A stretch of 64,000 nucleotides of DNA, from the NCBI GenBank assembly GCA_019455285.1, contig JACFMS010000008.1, forward strand, positions 64,139 through 128,138. Reading direction: 5' to 3'. This document shows, piece by piece, positions 24,682 to 33,316 of the stretch (position 1 is the stretch's first letter; each line of letters opens with the position of its first letter). The notes beneath the pieces are model-generated. The model was given only the letters and a program-made list of their open reading frames with translations, did not search any database and had not been told where the DNA came from. The DNA is from Sphingomonadales bacterium (GTDB lineage: Bacteria; Pseudomonadota; Alphaproteobacteria; Sphingomonadales; Govanellaceae). Both the position numbers and the translations under genes were made by a program.

Positions 24682-25959
24682 CTATCGAACGGGCTCTTTG
24701 TAAATCTGCCCTTCCTTCATGACGAACTTGACGTCCTCCAGCCGGCTGATGTCGGCCAAGGGGTCACCGTCAACGGCGATGATATCAGCCAGGAATCCTG
24801 CCGTGATCTGTCCACGTTCGGGAACATTCAGGAGCTCGCTGGCGTAAAGCGTTGCGCTTCTGATCGCTTCCAGGGGCTGTTGGCCTAACCTGACGCGAAC
24901 GGAAAATTCCTTGGCGTTAAGCCCATGCGGGTAGACGCCGGCATCCGTGCCGAAGACAATTTTAAGATTTTCCTTCAGCGCCAGCTTGAAGCTTTCCCGG
25001 GAGGATTCCGCGATGAGCATGCCCTTCTTCAAGAATTCCGGCGGCAATGAGGCGGGGTCTACTGCCTCCAGAAGGTAGAGCGTGTGCACCACATAAGCGC
25101 CGCTCTGCTTGATCGCTTTGGCGGCGGCGGGGGTGAGCAGCGAGGCATGCTCGATCGAATCGATGCCGGCCTTGGCGGCGGCGATGATGCCCTCTTCGCC
25201 CACGGCGTGGGCGGCGATCTTTAAGTTATGGCGATGTGCTTCCTCCGCTGCTGCCTTGAGCTCTTCAAAGCTGGTTTGCTGCGCGCCGACGGTCTGTTCA
25301 TGAGACATGACACCCGATGTGGCGCAAATTTTCACCACGCGCGCGCCGTGCTTGATCTGGTAGCGAATGGCCTTGATCAAATCGTCAGGACCATCGCCGA
25401 TTCCGGTACGGTAGCCGGTCAGCTCCACCCCCGGCGCGTATCCGGTTGCATCGCAATGTCCGCCGGTAATGCCCGTTCCGTGACCGGCGGCGATCATATA
25501 CGGTCCCTGCGTCATCCCATTATCGATAGCGTGGGCAACAGCGACGTCGGCGAAATAGGGAGCGCCTAAGTCGCGAACGGTGGTGAAACCGGCCATCAGG
25601 GTTTTATGTGCATTGGCGCTGCCGAGGAGGGCGAAATCGCCGGCTGTTTTGGTGACGGCGCTATGCTGCCAGCCTTCGGATAATTCCATGGTCAGATGCG
25701 TATGAGCATCCATCAGGCCGGGAAGCAGGGTAAGCCCGTCCAGATCGATGACGCGGTCGACCTTAGGCATCTCAGCAGGATTGATGGCAAGGATGCGGTC
25801 ATCCTTGATGACGACCACAGCCGGCGCGATCATCCTGCCTCGCGCCACGTCCAGATACCGGCCAGCCTTCAGGGCAATGGTTTCCGCCCCGGCGTTTACC
25901 CCCGAAAGAGCCGTGAAAAGAGCCGCAATCAGGCTCAACTGCTTCAGATTCCACGTCAT
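24682..25959 (-). CDS. Exported metal-dependent amidohydrolase (Xaa-Arg/Lys dipeptidase-like)
   Basis: A 425-residue amidohydrolase with a signal peptide ending near NAGAE. It shows the first HxH (GLMDAHTHL), a probable carboxylated metal-bridging Lys in GARVVKICATSG, the later His ligands in IAAHAVGEEG and SIEHASLL, and the final Asp in GTDAGVYPHG. The pattern matches the binuclear zinc dipeptidases described in Caulobacter that cleave C-terminal basic dipeptides, and related imidazolonepropionase-like enzymes. It would act in the periplasm. It converges with the acyl-CoA ligase, leaving only 11 nt between the stops. Confidence 0.85.
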   Translation of the reverse strand: MTWNLKQLSLIAALFTALSGVNAGAETIALKAGRYLDVARGRMIAPAVVVIKDDRILAINPAEMPKVDRVIDLDGLTLLPGLMDAHTHLTMELSEGWQHSAVTKTAGDFALLGSANAHKTLMAGFTTVRDLGAPYFADVAVAHAIDNGMTQGPYMIAAGHGTGITGGHCDATGYAPGVELTGYRTGIGDGPDDLIKAIRYQIKHGARVVKICATSGVMSHEQTVGAQQTSFEELKAAAEEAHRHNLKIAAHAVGEEGIIAAAKAGIDSIEHASLLTPAAAKAIKQSGAYVVHTLYLLEAVDPASLPPEFLKKGMLIAESSRESFKLALKENLKIVFGTDAGVYPHGLNAKEFSVRVRLGQQPLEAIRSATLYASELLNVPERGQITAGFLADIIAVDGDPLADISRLEDVKFVMKEGQIYKEPVR

Positions 25960-26026
25960 GTTCGCCTATACTCGCTTGCTGATTTGGTCTCAGAATAGGG
26001 CGCGGCGATCCGACAATCCCCCTCCA

Positions 26027-26105
26027 TTGGGACGGCTTTTTTGACGGCCAGCTATGGCATGAAGTCAGGCGAGGGAATGGGAAAACCGCTTTTAAGGATA
26101 TCTTT
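26027..26105 (+). repeat. Upstream part of a tandem duplication, copy A
   Basis: TTGGGACGGCTTTTTTG (26027-26043) and a downstream ATGRCATGAAG segment recur in front of the second hydrolase gene at exactly the same offset (2199 bp). The duplicated unit therefore includes the leader as well as the gene. Confidence 0.75.
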
Positions 26106-28109
26106 ATGCTGAAACATCTCGCCTTTAGATTGCAGACCATTTTTCTGGGCTGCCTGGCCGTTCTGGCCTTCGCCGCGCCTGCCCAGGCGGAACGGCTCAT
26201 CGATCCGCAGGAGATTGAGGCCTGGGCCGACGCCTATTACGGTCGCGCCGTCGCCGAAAAGCGCGCCGCCGGCATCACCGTTTCTGTCGTTCAGGATGGC
26301 GAGGTGATCATTGCCAAGGGCTATGGCTACGCCGATTACGCCAAGCGGATTCCCGTCGACCCCGAGACATCGGGTTTCACCATTGGCTCCATCACCAAGA
26401 CATTCATCGCCACCGCCATTGCCCAGTTGGTCGATCACGGGGCGATCGCGTCGTTCGATGACCCGGTTAATAAGTACCTGAAGCGCATACAACTGCCCGG
26501 CGAGCGCGGCGCGCGGGTCACCATCCGCTATTTGCTGAATCATCGCGGCGGATTCGAGGATAGATTTTTTGGGATTCGGCATAGCGGCAAGGGTATCGAA
26601 GTCCCGCTTAAGCCTGCGGAGTTAGAGCGGGTTTTGCCTGAACTGGTTATGGAGCCCGGCGGTCTTGCAGCCTACTCCAATTGGGGGTTCTCGCTGCTCG
26701 GCTTCATGATCGAGGACGTCACCGGCGAGCGCTTGGACGACTATTTAAGAAAGAATATCTGGGAGCCGCTCGGCATGGCCCATACCAGCATGGTTTACGG
26801 GAAAGTGCCTGAGAACTTGAGCATAAGCTATCAGTTTGAAGCCGATGGAACGCCGGTGCGGGAAACTTTTCTCGATCCCGATAATCCTCCCCATCCGGGA
26901 GTTGGACCGATGGGAGGGATTGTCACAACGGCGGCGGACATGGCCCGCTACATGAATGCTCAAATTCTTGAGGGCGAGGATGGCGGCTATCCGCTGGTCA
27001 GCAAAAAGATGTTTGCGGAGTTGCACACCGAACAATTTCGCAATGCGCAGGTAGGCAACGGGTTTGGTCTAGCCTTTTGGACATCTAATCTCAACGACAC
27101 CCGGTCTATTGAGCATGGCGGCGGCGCGCCCGGCTTTCAAAACATGATGGTGATGATTCCGGAAAAGCGGTTGGGCTTTTTTGTCTCTGCCATGCAAGGC
27201 GGACTTGTCCCTTGGGCGAAGAAAGCCGGAAACGACGCCATCGCGAAGAAGCCTCTCAATGGTTTCGAATTACGGGAGTCCTTTGTCGATAAATTCCTGA
27301 AGCCCACGGATCATTTCAAGAATGGCCCCAAATCCGATCTTAATAAGCTTGTTGGAGCGTATTGGTCATTAAGACGGCCCTTTACCACGGTCGAGGTGCT
27401 TGGTCAGGCATTTGATCCCGCCGCGGTGCTTGTCGTTACGCTCACTAGTGACGGCAAAGGCTTGTTGATGAGCGGCTCGGGTCCATACACGGAGATAGGC
27501 AATGGGGTTTTTGTGAGCCCCGCCGGAAAAAATGTTTGGAACGATCCTTACGCCCTCGACATGTTCTCGCCGCCCTATATTTCTTTCAATCTTGACCAGA
27601 ATGGAAACGCTACCGCCATGACCGCTGGCGTTCCTGATCAGATTTGGGTGCCGGCAGACCCGATTTTTAATCCGCGTACAATGTTAATGGGTTTGGCGTT
27701 GTTCGGCGTGCTTGCCATGACCGGAGCCTTGTTCTTTCTCTGGCCGCAGAAGAAAAGATTCGCCAATCCGGGCAATTATCTGGGTCTTCTGGTTACGCTG
27801 GCGATTGTTGTCATTCCTTTAGCTATGGCGGTTGGTTTTGGGCGCGGAGACAGCCTGATCAAGCAGATGCTGGTTGGCGATAAGACGCGGTTCTGGATCA
27901 TGGTCATTGCCGCCAATGCAATGGTCGTTATTGCCTTCCTGCTCTTGTTCCAGACAATAAAGGAATGGAAGCAGGCAAACAGCGGAGCCATAGCAGGCTG
28001 GGCGGGTATCGGCCGCCGGGTGCACATGAGCGTGGTGGCGCTATCTTCCCTGGCGCTCTTGGTCGCCTTTAACTTCTTCAATCTCTTGGGCATGCATATA
28101 CCGGGGTAG
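26106..28109 (+). CDS. Serine beta-lactamase-like hydrolase with C-terminal membrane domain (copy A)
   Basis: A 667-residue protein of the class C beta-lactamase / DD-peptidase superfamily. A signal peptide (to about AQA, residue 28) leads to the nucleophile motif S95-I-T-K98 and the Y190-S-N192 motif; the third motif is HGGG instead of KTG. After the catalytic domain come a linker domain and about four membrane helices from residue 520 to the end, so the active site faces the periplasm. Family members hydrolyse D-amino-acid peptides, esters or lactams. The start is preceded by AAGGA. It is a tandem duplicate of the next gene. Actual substrate unknown. Confidence 0.87.
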   Translation: MLKHLAFRLQTIFLGCLAVLAFAAPAQAERLIDPQEIEAWADAYYGRAVAEKRAAGITVSVVQDGEVIIAKGYGYADYAKRIPVDPETSGFTIGSITKTFIATAIAQLVDHGAIASFDDPVNKYLKRIQLPGERGARVTIRYLLNHRGGFEDRFFGIRHSGKGIEVPLKPAELERVLPELVMEPGGLAAYSNWGFSLLGFMIEDVTGERLDDYLRKNIWEPLGMAHTSMVYGKVPENLSISYQFEADGTPVRETFLDPDNPPHPGVGPMGGIVTTAADMARYMNAQILEGEDGGYPLVSKKMFAELHTEQFRNAQVGNGFGLAFWTSNLNDTRSIEHGGGAPGFQNMMVMIPEKRLGFFVSAMQGGLVPWAKKAGNDAIAKKPLNGFELRESFVDKFLKPTDHFKNGPKSDLNKLVGAYWSLRRPFTTVEVLGQAFDPAAVLVVTLTSDGKGLLMSGSGPYTEIGNGVFVSPAGKNVWNDPYALDMFSPPYISFNLDQNGNATAMTAGVPDQIWVPADPIFNPRTMLMGLALFGVLAMTGALFFLWPQKKRFANPGNYLGLLVTLAIVVIPLAMAVGFGRGDSLIKQMLVGDKTRFWIMVIAANAMVVIAFLLLFQTIKEWKQANSGAIAGWAGIGRRVHMSVVALSSLALLVAFNFFNLLGMHIPG

Positions 28110-28225
28110 GAGGCAAGGTTCGACGTCGACCCGATCGCCCTGAGCGCCGCCAAGCGGCAGTCGAAGGGTTTCTTGCAAACGGGCGGGCGGCGGCGATTGA
28201 GCAAAAAACCATTCGGCGCGCCTCG

Positions 28226-28304
28226 TTGGGACGGCTTTTTTGGTTGCTATTTATGACATGAAGGTAAGCGTGGGGTTGTAGCATTTTCATTTGAGGGCAT
28301 CACG
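28226..28304 (+). repeat. Upstream part of a tandem duplication, copy B
   Basis: This is the second copy of the leader block (TTGGGACGGCTTTTTTG at 28226-28242), 2199 bp after the first and the same distance from its gene. The 115 nt before it, after the copy A stop, are not shared. Confidence 0.75.
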
Positions 28305-30314
28305 ATGCTGAAACATCTCGCCTTTAGATATCAGGCAATTTTTCTGGTCATTCTGGCGGTTCTGACGTTCGCCGCCCCTGCCGCAGCGGAACAACTCATC
28401 GATCCGCAGGAGCTAGAGGTCTGGGCCGATGCCTATTACGGCCGCGCCGTTGCCGAAAAGCGAACCCCCGGCATCACCGTTTCCGTCGTCCAGGACGGCG
28501 AGGTGATCTTCGCCAAGGGCTATGGCTACGCCGATTATGTCAATCGCACCCCTGTTGATCCCGAAACATCAGGGTTCATCATTGGCTCCATCACCAAGAC
28601 ATTCATCGCCACCGCCATTGCCCAGTTGGTCGATCGGGGCGCGATCGCATCATTGGACGATCCGGTCAATAAGTATCTTAAACGCATACAGCTTCCCGGC
28701 GCGCGCGGCGCGCAAGCCACCATCCGCCATCTGCTGAGCCATCGCGGCGGATTCGAGGATAGAAATTTTGGCATTCATCAAAAGGGCGATGGCGTTGAAA
28801 TCCCGCTCAAGCCGGCGGAGATGACACGGGTTATCCCTGAACTCGTCATGGAGCCCGGCGGTTATTCGGCTTACTCCAACTGGGGCTTCACGCTACTCGG
28901 CTTCATGATCGAGGACGTCACCGGCGAGCGCCTGGACGACTATCTAAGAAAGAATATCTGGAATCCGCTCGGCATGGCCCATACCGGCATGCTTTATGGG
29001 AATAGGCCCGAGAACCTGAGCATGAGCTATCAGTTTGAAGCCGATGGCACGCCGGTGCCGGAACCATTGCTCGACGCCGATTATCCTCCTCATCCGGGGA
29101 TTGGGCCGATGGGCGGCATCGTTTCCACGGCATCTGATATGGCCCGTTATATGAACGCTCACATTCTTGAGGGCGAGGATGGCGGGTATCCTCTGGTCAG
29201 CAAAAAAATGTTCGCGGAGCTCCACACTGAAAGGTTTCGCAATTCTTTGTATGGCGTCGGTTTTGGCCTTGCCTTTATGACTGCAAAGCTCAACGGCGTC
29301 CAGTCGATTGAGCATGGCGGCGGTGCGCCCGGCTTTCAAAGCATGATGGTGATGATTCCGGAAAAACGGATTGGCTTTTTTGCCTCAACCATGCAGGGCG
29401 GGCTGGTGCCGTGGGCCAACACTGGTGCGACCGCAAAAGACGATGTCGCAAAAGACGCTTTTAGCGGTTATGAGCTGCGGCAGTCCTTTGTCGAGAAATT
29501 CTTAGAGTCGACGGATCATTTTGAGAGTGGACGCAAATCCGATCTTAAAAAGCTTGTCGGTACGTATTGGGCATTAAGGCGGCCCTTTACCACGGTCGAG
29601 ATGCTTGCTGAGGCATTTCATCCGGCATCGGTGCTTTCCGTCAAGCTTACCAATGACGGCAAGGGCCTGCTGATGAGCGGTATGGGCCCTTATACGGAAA
29701 TCGGCAATGGGGTTTTCGTGAGTCCCGCCGGCAAAACGGTGTGGAAAGATCGTTACGCCATCGACATGTTCTTGCCGCCCTATATTTCCTTCAATCTTGA
29801 CCAGGATGGAAATGCCACCGCCCTATCCGCCGGCGTTACAGACCAGTTCTGGGTGCGGGTAAGTCCGATTTTCAACCCGCGTACGATGTTGTTGGGCCTC
29901 ATGATCTTCGGCGCGCTGACCTTGACCGGAGCCTTGCTTTTTGTCTGGCCGCAGAAGAAAAGATTGTCCAATCCGGGCAATTACCTGGGGCTTCTTGCAG
30001 CGCTGGCGGTGATCGCCATTCCCGCCGCCATGACGCTTGGGTTTGGAGAGCGGGATGACTTGATCAACCAGATGCTGGTTGGCGAGAAGGGGCGGCTCTG
30101 GATCATGGTAATCGCCGCCAACGCGATGATCATCCTTGCCTTCCTGCTGGTATTCCATACAGTGAAGGAATGGCGGCAGCCAAAAGGGGGGGCCGCTACC
30201 GGATGGGCGAGCATCGGGCGCAAGGCGCATATGAGCTTGGTTGCGGTGTCGTCCCTGGCGCTACTGGTCGCCTTTAACTTCTTTAATTTATTGGGCGTGC
30301 ATATACCAGGATAA
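28305..30314 (+). CDS. Serine beta-lactamase-like hydrolase with C-terminal membrane domain (copy B)
   Basis: This 669-residue paralogue of the preceding gene has 16 differences in the first 100 residues. It keeps the signal peptide, S95-I-T-K98, Y190-S-N192, HGGG and the four C-terminal membrane helices. It differs mainly in the loop after the HGGG domain, where it has a short insertion (NTGATAKDDVAKDAF). All catalytic residues are intact, so both copies should be active; they may differ in substrate. GAGGG precedes the start. A pair of palindromic repeats follows the stop and separates it from the convergent polyamine genes. Confidence 0.87.
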   Translation: MLKHLAFRYQAIFLVILAVLTFAAPAAAEQLIDPQELEVWADAYYGRAVAEKRTPGITVSVVQDGEVIFAKGYGYADYVNRTPVDPETSGFIIGSITKTFIATAIAQLVDRGAIASLDDPVNKYLKRIQLPGARGAQATIRHLLSHRGGFEDRNFGIHQKGDGVEIPLKPAEMTRVIPELVMEPGGYSAYSNWGFTLLGFMIEDVTGERLDDYLRKNIWNPLGMAHTGMLYGNRPENLSMSYQFEADGTPVPEPLLDADYPPHPGIGPMGGIVSTASDMARYMNAHILEGEDGGYPLVSKKMFAELHTERFRNSLYGVGFGLAFMTAKLNGVQSIEHGGGAPGFQSMMVMIPEKRIGFFASTMQGGLVPWANTGATAKDDVAKDAFSGYELRQSFVEKFLESTDHFESGRKSDLKKLVGTYWALRRPFTTVEMLAEAFHPASVLSVKLTNDGKGLLMSGMGPYTEIGNGVFVSPAGKTVWKDRYAIDMFLPPYISFNLDQDGNATALSAGVTDQFWVRVSPIFNPRTMLLGLMIFGALTLTGALLFVWPQKKRLSNPGNYLGLLAALAVIAIPAAMTLGFGERDDLINQMLVGEKGRLWIMVIAANAMIILAFLLVFHTVKEWRQPKGGAATGWASIGRKAHMSLVAVSSLALLVAFNFFNLLGVHIPG

Positions 30315-30334
30315 CGAAGCAAGACGGATGCTCA

Positions 30335-30404
30335 GTGGGTTCGCTGGCGCTTAACCCACACTACATCATTTCTGAGTAGCGTGGGCTAGCGTTAGCAAAC
30401 CCAC
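30335..30404. repeat. Double palindromic repeat (TGGGTT-AACCCA type)
   Basis: Two hairpins lie side by side: GTGGGTT (30335-30341)/AACCCAC (30353-30359) and GTGGG (30381-30385)/CCCAC (30400-30404), with GCTAGCGTTAGC-like loops. The same double element occurs at 53391-53464. Both copies sit between convergent genes, where they could also stop transcription. Confidence 0.7.
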
Positions 30405-30411
30405 GAGAATC

Positions 30412-31452
30412 CTACTTAAACATCTTCGAAAACCGGCGCTTTTCGCGGCCTTTCCATAAGCCGCGGTGATAGGCGTCGGAAGCGAGAAGCGGGATGACGC
30501 TGGTGGCTTCGGCGAACACCATTTGCTCATAGGTGGTATCGACCTTGCCCCACGAGCAGGCTTCCTTCAGCGTCGAGGATGAACACGCGCCATCGCGGGT
30601 GTCGGCCACCGTGATCTGCACCGCATACTTGTGCATATCGACTTCCTTGCCGAGAATTTCCGCGCACACCACAGTGTCCTGCACGAAGTTCTTCGGCACG
30701 CCGCCGCCGACCATCAAGAGGCCGCTGGTGCCGGCCTTGATCTTGATCTCGGTCAGCTCGCGAAAGTCGCGGATGGAATCCAGGGTCAGGTGGTTGTCGG
30801 GGCGCTCCACCTGATGCACCACCAACCCGAAGCCGGCGCTGGAATCGGTGAACGCCGGGCAGAAGATCGGCACGTCGTAATCGAACGCCGTCTCGATCAG
30901 CGAATTCTTCTTCTTCGAGTTCTGCTTCAGCCAACGTCCCATCTCGCGGATGAACTCGCGCGACGAATAGGGCTTCGCTGGCAGGCTGTCGGCGATCAAC
31001 TTGATGGTGTGATCGCAGGCTTGCAGCTCTTCCTCGTCGATATAGGTGTCGTAGATGCGGTCGATATAATGGTCGCGCAGCTCCTTGTCATCGGCGAACT
31101 GCGAGCCCTGGTAATGGCGGAAGCCCAACGCCTCGAAGAAATCCATGTCGACGATGCTGGCGCCGGTGGCGACGATGGCGTCCACCATGCCGTTCTTGAC
31201 CAGATCGACATAGACCTGCATGCAGCCGGCGGCCGAGGTGGAGCCGGCGAGCGTCAGGAACACTGAACACGATTTATCTTCCAGCATCATGTTGTAGATG
31301 TCGCTGGCGCGCGCCAGATCGCGCGAGGTGAATGACATCTTGCGCATGGAATCGATGATCGGACGGGCATCGAACGAGGTAATGTCGATGTGCTCCACCG
31401 GGCGCGACAGCAGCTCCGCCTTGGTGTTGTCCTTGGCTTTCTCTTTGATCAT
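30412..31452 (-). CDS. Deoxyhypusine-synthase-like protein (probable homospermidine synthase)
   Basis: A 346-residue protein of the deoxyhypusine synthase family. It keeps the active-site lysine region KEACSWGK (Lys303), the NAD-binding-type stretches SLIETAFDYDVPIFCPAFTDS and LLMVGGGVPKNF, and a final ADTRDGACSSS segment. Bacteria lack eIF5A, and DHS-like proteins there are thought to transfer an aminobutyl group to putrescine, giving homospermidine. The adjacent ornithine decarboxylase, 13 nt upstream, would supply putrescine. The start at 31452 matches family length; the open frame extends to 31647 inside the decarboxylase gene. Confidence 0.85.
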   Translation of the reverse strand: MIKEKAKDNTKAELLSRPVEHIDITSFDARPIIDSMRKMSFTSRDLARASDIYNMMLEDKSCSVFLTLAGSTSAAGCMQVYVDLVKNGMVDAIVATGASIVDMDFFEALGFRHYQGSQFADDKELRDHYIDRIYDTYIDEEELQACDHTIKLIADSLPAKPYSSREFIREMGRWLKQNSKKKNSLIETAFDYDVPIFCPAFTDSSAGFGLVVHQVERPDNHLTLDSIRDFRELTEIKIKAGTSGLLMVGGGVPKNFVQDTVVCAEILGKEVDMHKYAVQITVADTRDGACSSSTLKEACSWGKVDTTYEQMVFAEATSVIPLLASDAYHRGLWKGREKRRFSKMFK

Positions 31453-31465
31453 TTTACTATAAAAC

Positions 31466-32734
31466 TCACTTGGTGGCTTGGCGGCCGGCGCGGGCCGCCA
31501 GGCGATCATGCAGACGGATGGTTTTGGCCGATGACCGGCGCGCCCGCGCCGAAGCGGCGTCCTCGGGCAGGATGGCGACGGTGGTGTCGGAATAGAAGCC
31601 GTTGAACGCCGTGCGCATGGCAAAGCCGTAGGCGCCGAGGTTTGCAACCTCGATCCAATCGCCTTCCTGCACGTCCTCGGGCAAGTAGAACGGTCCCTTC
31701 ATGACGTCGATGCAATCACAGGTCGGACCATAGAAGCTGAACGGGCGCAACGTTTCCGAGGCCGGGCCGCGGGCGCGAATGAGCCGCACCGGATAGCGCC
31801 AGCCCAGTGCGCCGGCGTCAAACAAGCTGCCGTAGGTGCCGTCGTTGATGTAAAGCCGGTCGCCGCGCCGCATCTCCACCTTGACCAGGATCGAGCCGGC
31901 GGTGGCGCCGATGGCGCGGCCGGGCTCGCACCACAGCTCGACGCCAGCAAAGCCGTGGGCCTCGGCGGTGGCGCGGATGGCGGCGAGGAAGGTATCCACC
32001 GGCGGCGGCGTCTGCCCCGGATAGGCCACGGGGAAGCCGCCGCCGACATCGAGAATATCGACCTTGACGCCGGCCTGATCAATGACTTCGCGGGCCAGCT
32101 TGATGGCCTCCTTGTAAGCTTCCGGAGACAGGCACTGCGAGCCGACGTGGAAACACAGGCCGAGCTTCGCCGACAGCCGCCGCGCCTGGCGCAACAGCGT
32201 CACCGCTTCCTCCGGGGTGGCCCCGAACTTTTCCGACAGGTTCAAGGCAGCCTCGCCCTTGGGCAGCGCCAGGCGCACGAACAGGTTGACGCGGCGCGCC
32301 GCGTTGGTCTCCTCGATGATCTTCAGGATCTCGCCGTCGCTGTCGACGGCGAAGTCCTTGACGCCATAGCGGTAGGCGGCGGCGATGGCGCGCCGGCTTT
32401 TCACCGGGTGCATGAACGACAGCCGGGCATGGGGAAACAGCCCGCGCACCAGCTCGATCTCCGGCAGCGAGGCGACGTCGAAGTGCCGCACGCCGGCGCG
32501 ATAGAGGTACTGCAGCACGCGGCGGTCGGGATTGGACTTGACGGCGTAAAGCACGCGGCCGGGAAAGCCGTCGAGAAAGGCGCGGGCGTTGGCCTGCAAG
32601 CGCTCGGGGTAGAGGCACTGCACCGGCTCGTCCGGGGCCAGCACGGCTACCGCCTCGTCCACGGACGAGAACACGGCAAGGCCGTTGGCGTCGCGAAACG
32701 CGTCAATGGGTAAAGGAAGCAGCGGGCTGGTCAT
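31466..32734 (-). CDS. speF: Ornithine decarboxylase, fold-type III
   Basis: A 422-residue PLP decarboxylase of the eukaryotic/alphaproteobacterial ornithine decarboxylase type. PLP Lys66 lies in YAVKSNP, with HVGSQC, a glycine loop DVGGGFP, WCEPGRAIG and the active-site Cys in GPTCDCID. It converts ornithine to putrescine. Ornithine specificity is favoured over lysine by the CDCID motif and the partner gene. The ATG at 32734 has a poor Shine-Dalgarno, while a strong one 240 nt upstream belongs to a 43-residue leader ORF, so expression is probably controlled through the leader. Gene name follows the speF usage in alphaproteobacteria. Confidence 0.88.
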   Translation of the reverse strand: MTSPLLPLPIDAFRDANGLAVFSSVDEAVAVLAPDEPVQCLYPERLQANARAFLDGFPGRVLYAVKSNPDRRVLQYLYRAGVRHFDVASLPEIELVRGLFPHARLSFMHPVKSRRAIAAAYRYGVKDFAVDSDGEILKIIEETNAARRVNLFVRLALPKGEAALNLSEKFGATPEEAVTLLRQARRLSAKLGLCFHVGSQCLSPEAYKEAIKLAREVIDQAGVKVDILDVGGGFPVAYPGQTPPPVDTFLAAIRATAEAHGFAGVELWCEPGRAIGATAGSILVKVEMRRGDRLYINDGTYGSLFDAGALGWRYPVRLIRARGPASETLRPFSFYGPTCDCIDVMKGPFYLPEDVQEGDWIEVANLGAYGFAMRTAFNGFYSDTTVAILPEDAASARARRSSAKTIRLHDRLAARAGRQATK

Positions 32735-32842
32735 GGCCTAATGTGTTCCGCAAAAGAGCTTTGGGGCCGCACCACGGCGGCGGTTCATCCGAGCAAGGGG
32801 GAAGGTGCGAGGCGCGCGCATTGGCGGCAACCCCGACGGCGG

Positions 32843-32974
32843 TCAGGAGACCAGCCTCGGACTGAGCATACTCTCAGCGGTGTGCCAGAAGCGGAGATAA
32901 GAGCGGGCGCGGAAAACCCGCGACAGCTGGTGAATAGATACGCGCCCTCGGGTGCGAACGTCTCGGAAGGTCAT
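32843..32974 (-). CDS. 43-residue arginine-rich leader peptide upstream of ornithine decarboxylase
   Basis: The ATG at 32974 is preceded by AAAGGAGGTG, a full match to the 16S anti-Shine-Dalgarno, 6 nt away. The frame encodes 43 residues starting MTFRDVRTRGRVSIHQLSRV, rich in arginine (10 of 43), and ends SPRLVS with TGA at 32843-32845. Near the end CTGAG (32862-32866) and CTCAG (32873-32877) form a small hairpin. 108 nt separate it from the decarboxylase, a C-rich stretch. Ornithine-sensing leader peptides (SpeFL) are known in enterobacteria, and a speF RNA motif is known in alphaproteobacteria; function here is inferred from position and ribosome site. Confidence 0.6.
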   Translation of the reverse strand: MTFRDVRTRGRVSIHQLSRVFRARSYLRFWHTAESMLSPRLVS

Positions 32975-33258
32975 GCGCCACCTCCTTTAATCAATCAGAC
33001 AAGTTTGGTCCAACCAACAAAAGGACGCTTACGTCGTTACATAACCTTCCAGGGGCCAGCGGCACGTGCGCGTACGTCTTGATCGCAGAAATGATGTATC
33101 TCGCCCCCGATTGCAATAGTTTTTTTCCCCCCGGCCCAAAATAATCTCCCGGCCGGGCAAAATTGAGCCAAACCCGCGGCCGTCCGCGGAAAATCTGGGG
33201 TGCGGCCAGGCTCGCTTAAACCTTCCTTAAGGAACGTGGAGCCGCCGACTCGGGGCAA
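32975..33258. other. Non-coding 5' region of the polyamine operon
   Basis: No convincing gene is seen. The stretch must hold the promoter for the leader-ornithine decarboxylase transcript. It contains two GC-rich inverted repeats: CCCGGCC (33130-33136) with GGCCGGG (33151-33157), and two CCGCGG blocks around 33174-33189. No clear -35/-10 pair stands out. Confidence 0.5.
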
Positions 33259-33292
33259 GAGAAAAGGGCGGCGCGAGATCGCCGCGCCGCCC
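33259..33292 (-). terminator. Rho-independent terminator after amtB
   Basis: On the minus strand GGGCGGCGCG (33292-33283) pairs perfectly with CGCGCCGCCC (33275-33266) across a 7-nt loop and is followed by TTTTCTC. It lies 25 nt after the amtB stop. Confidence 0.85.
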
Positions 33293-33316
33293 GCCGATTG
33301 GATCGACTCACAGAGG

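Noticed and set aside
33130..33157. Terminator at CCCGGCC/GGCCGGG
   Set aside because: The T run lies on the wrong side of the hairpin for either strand.
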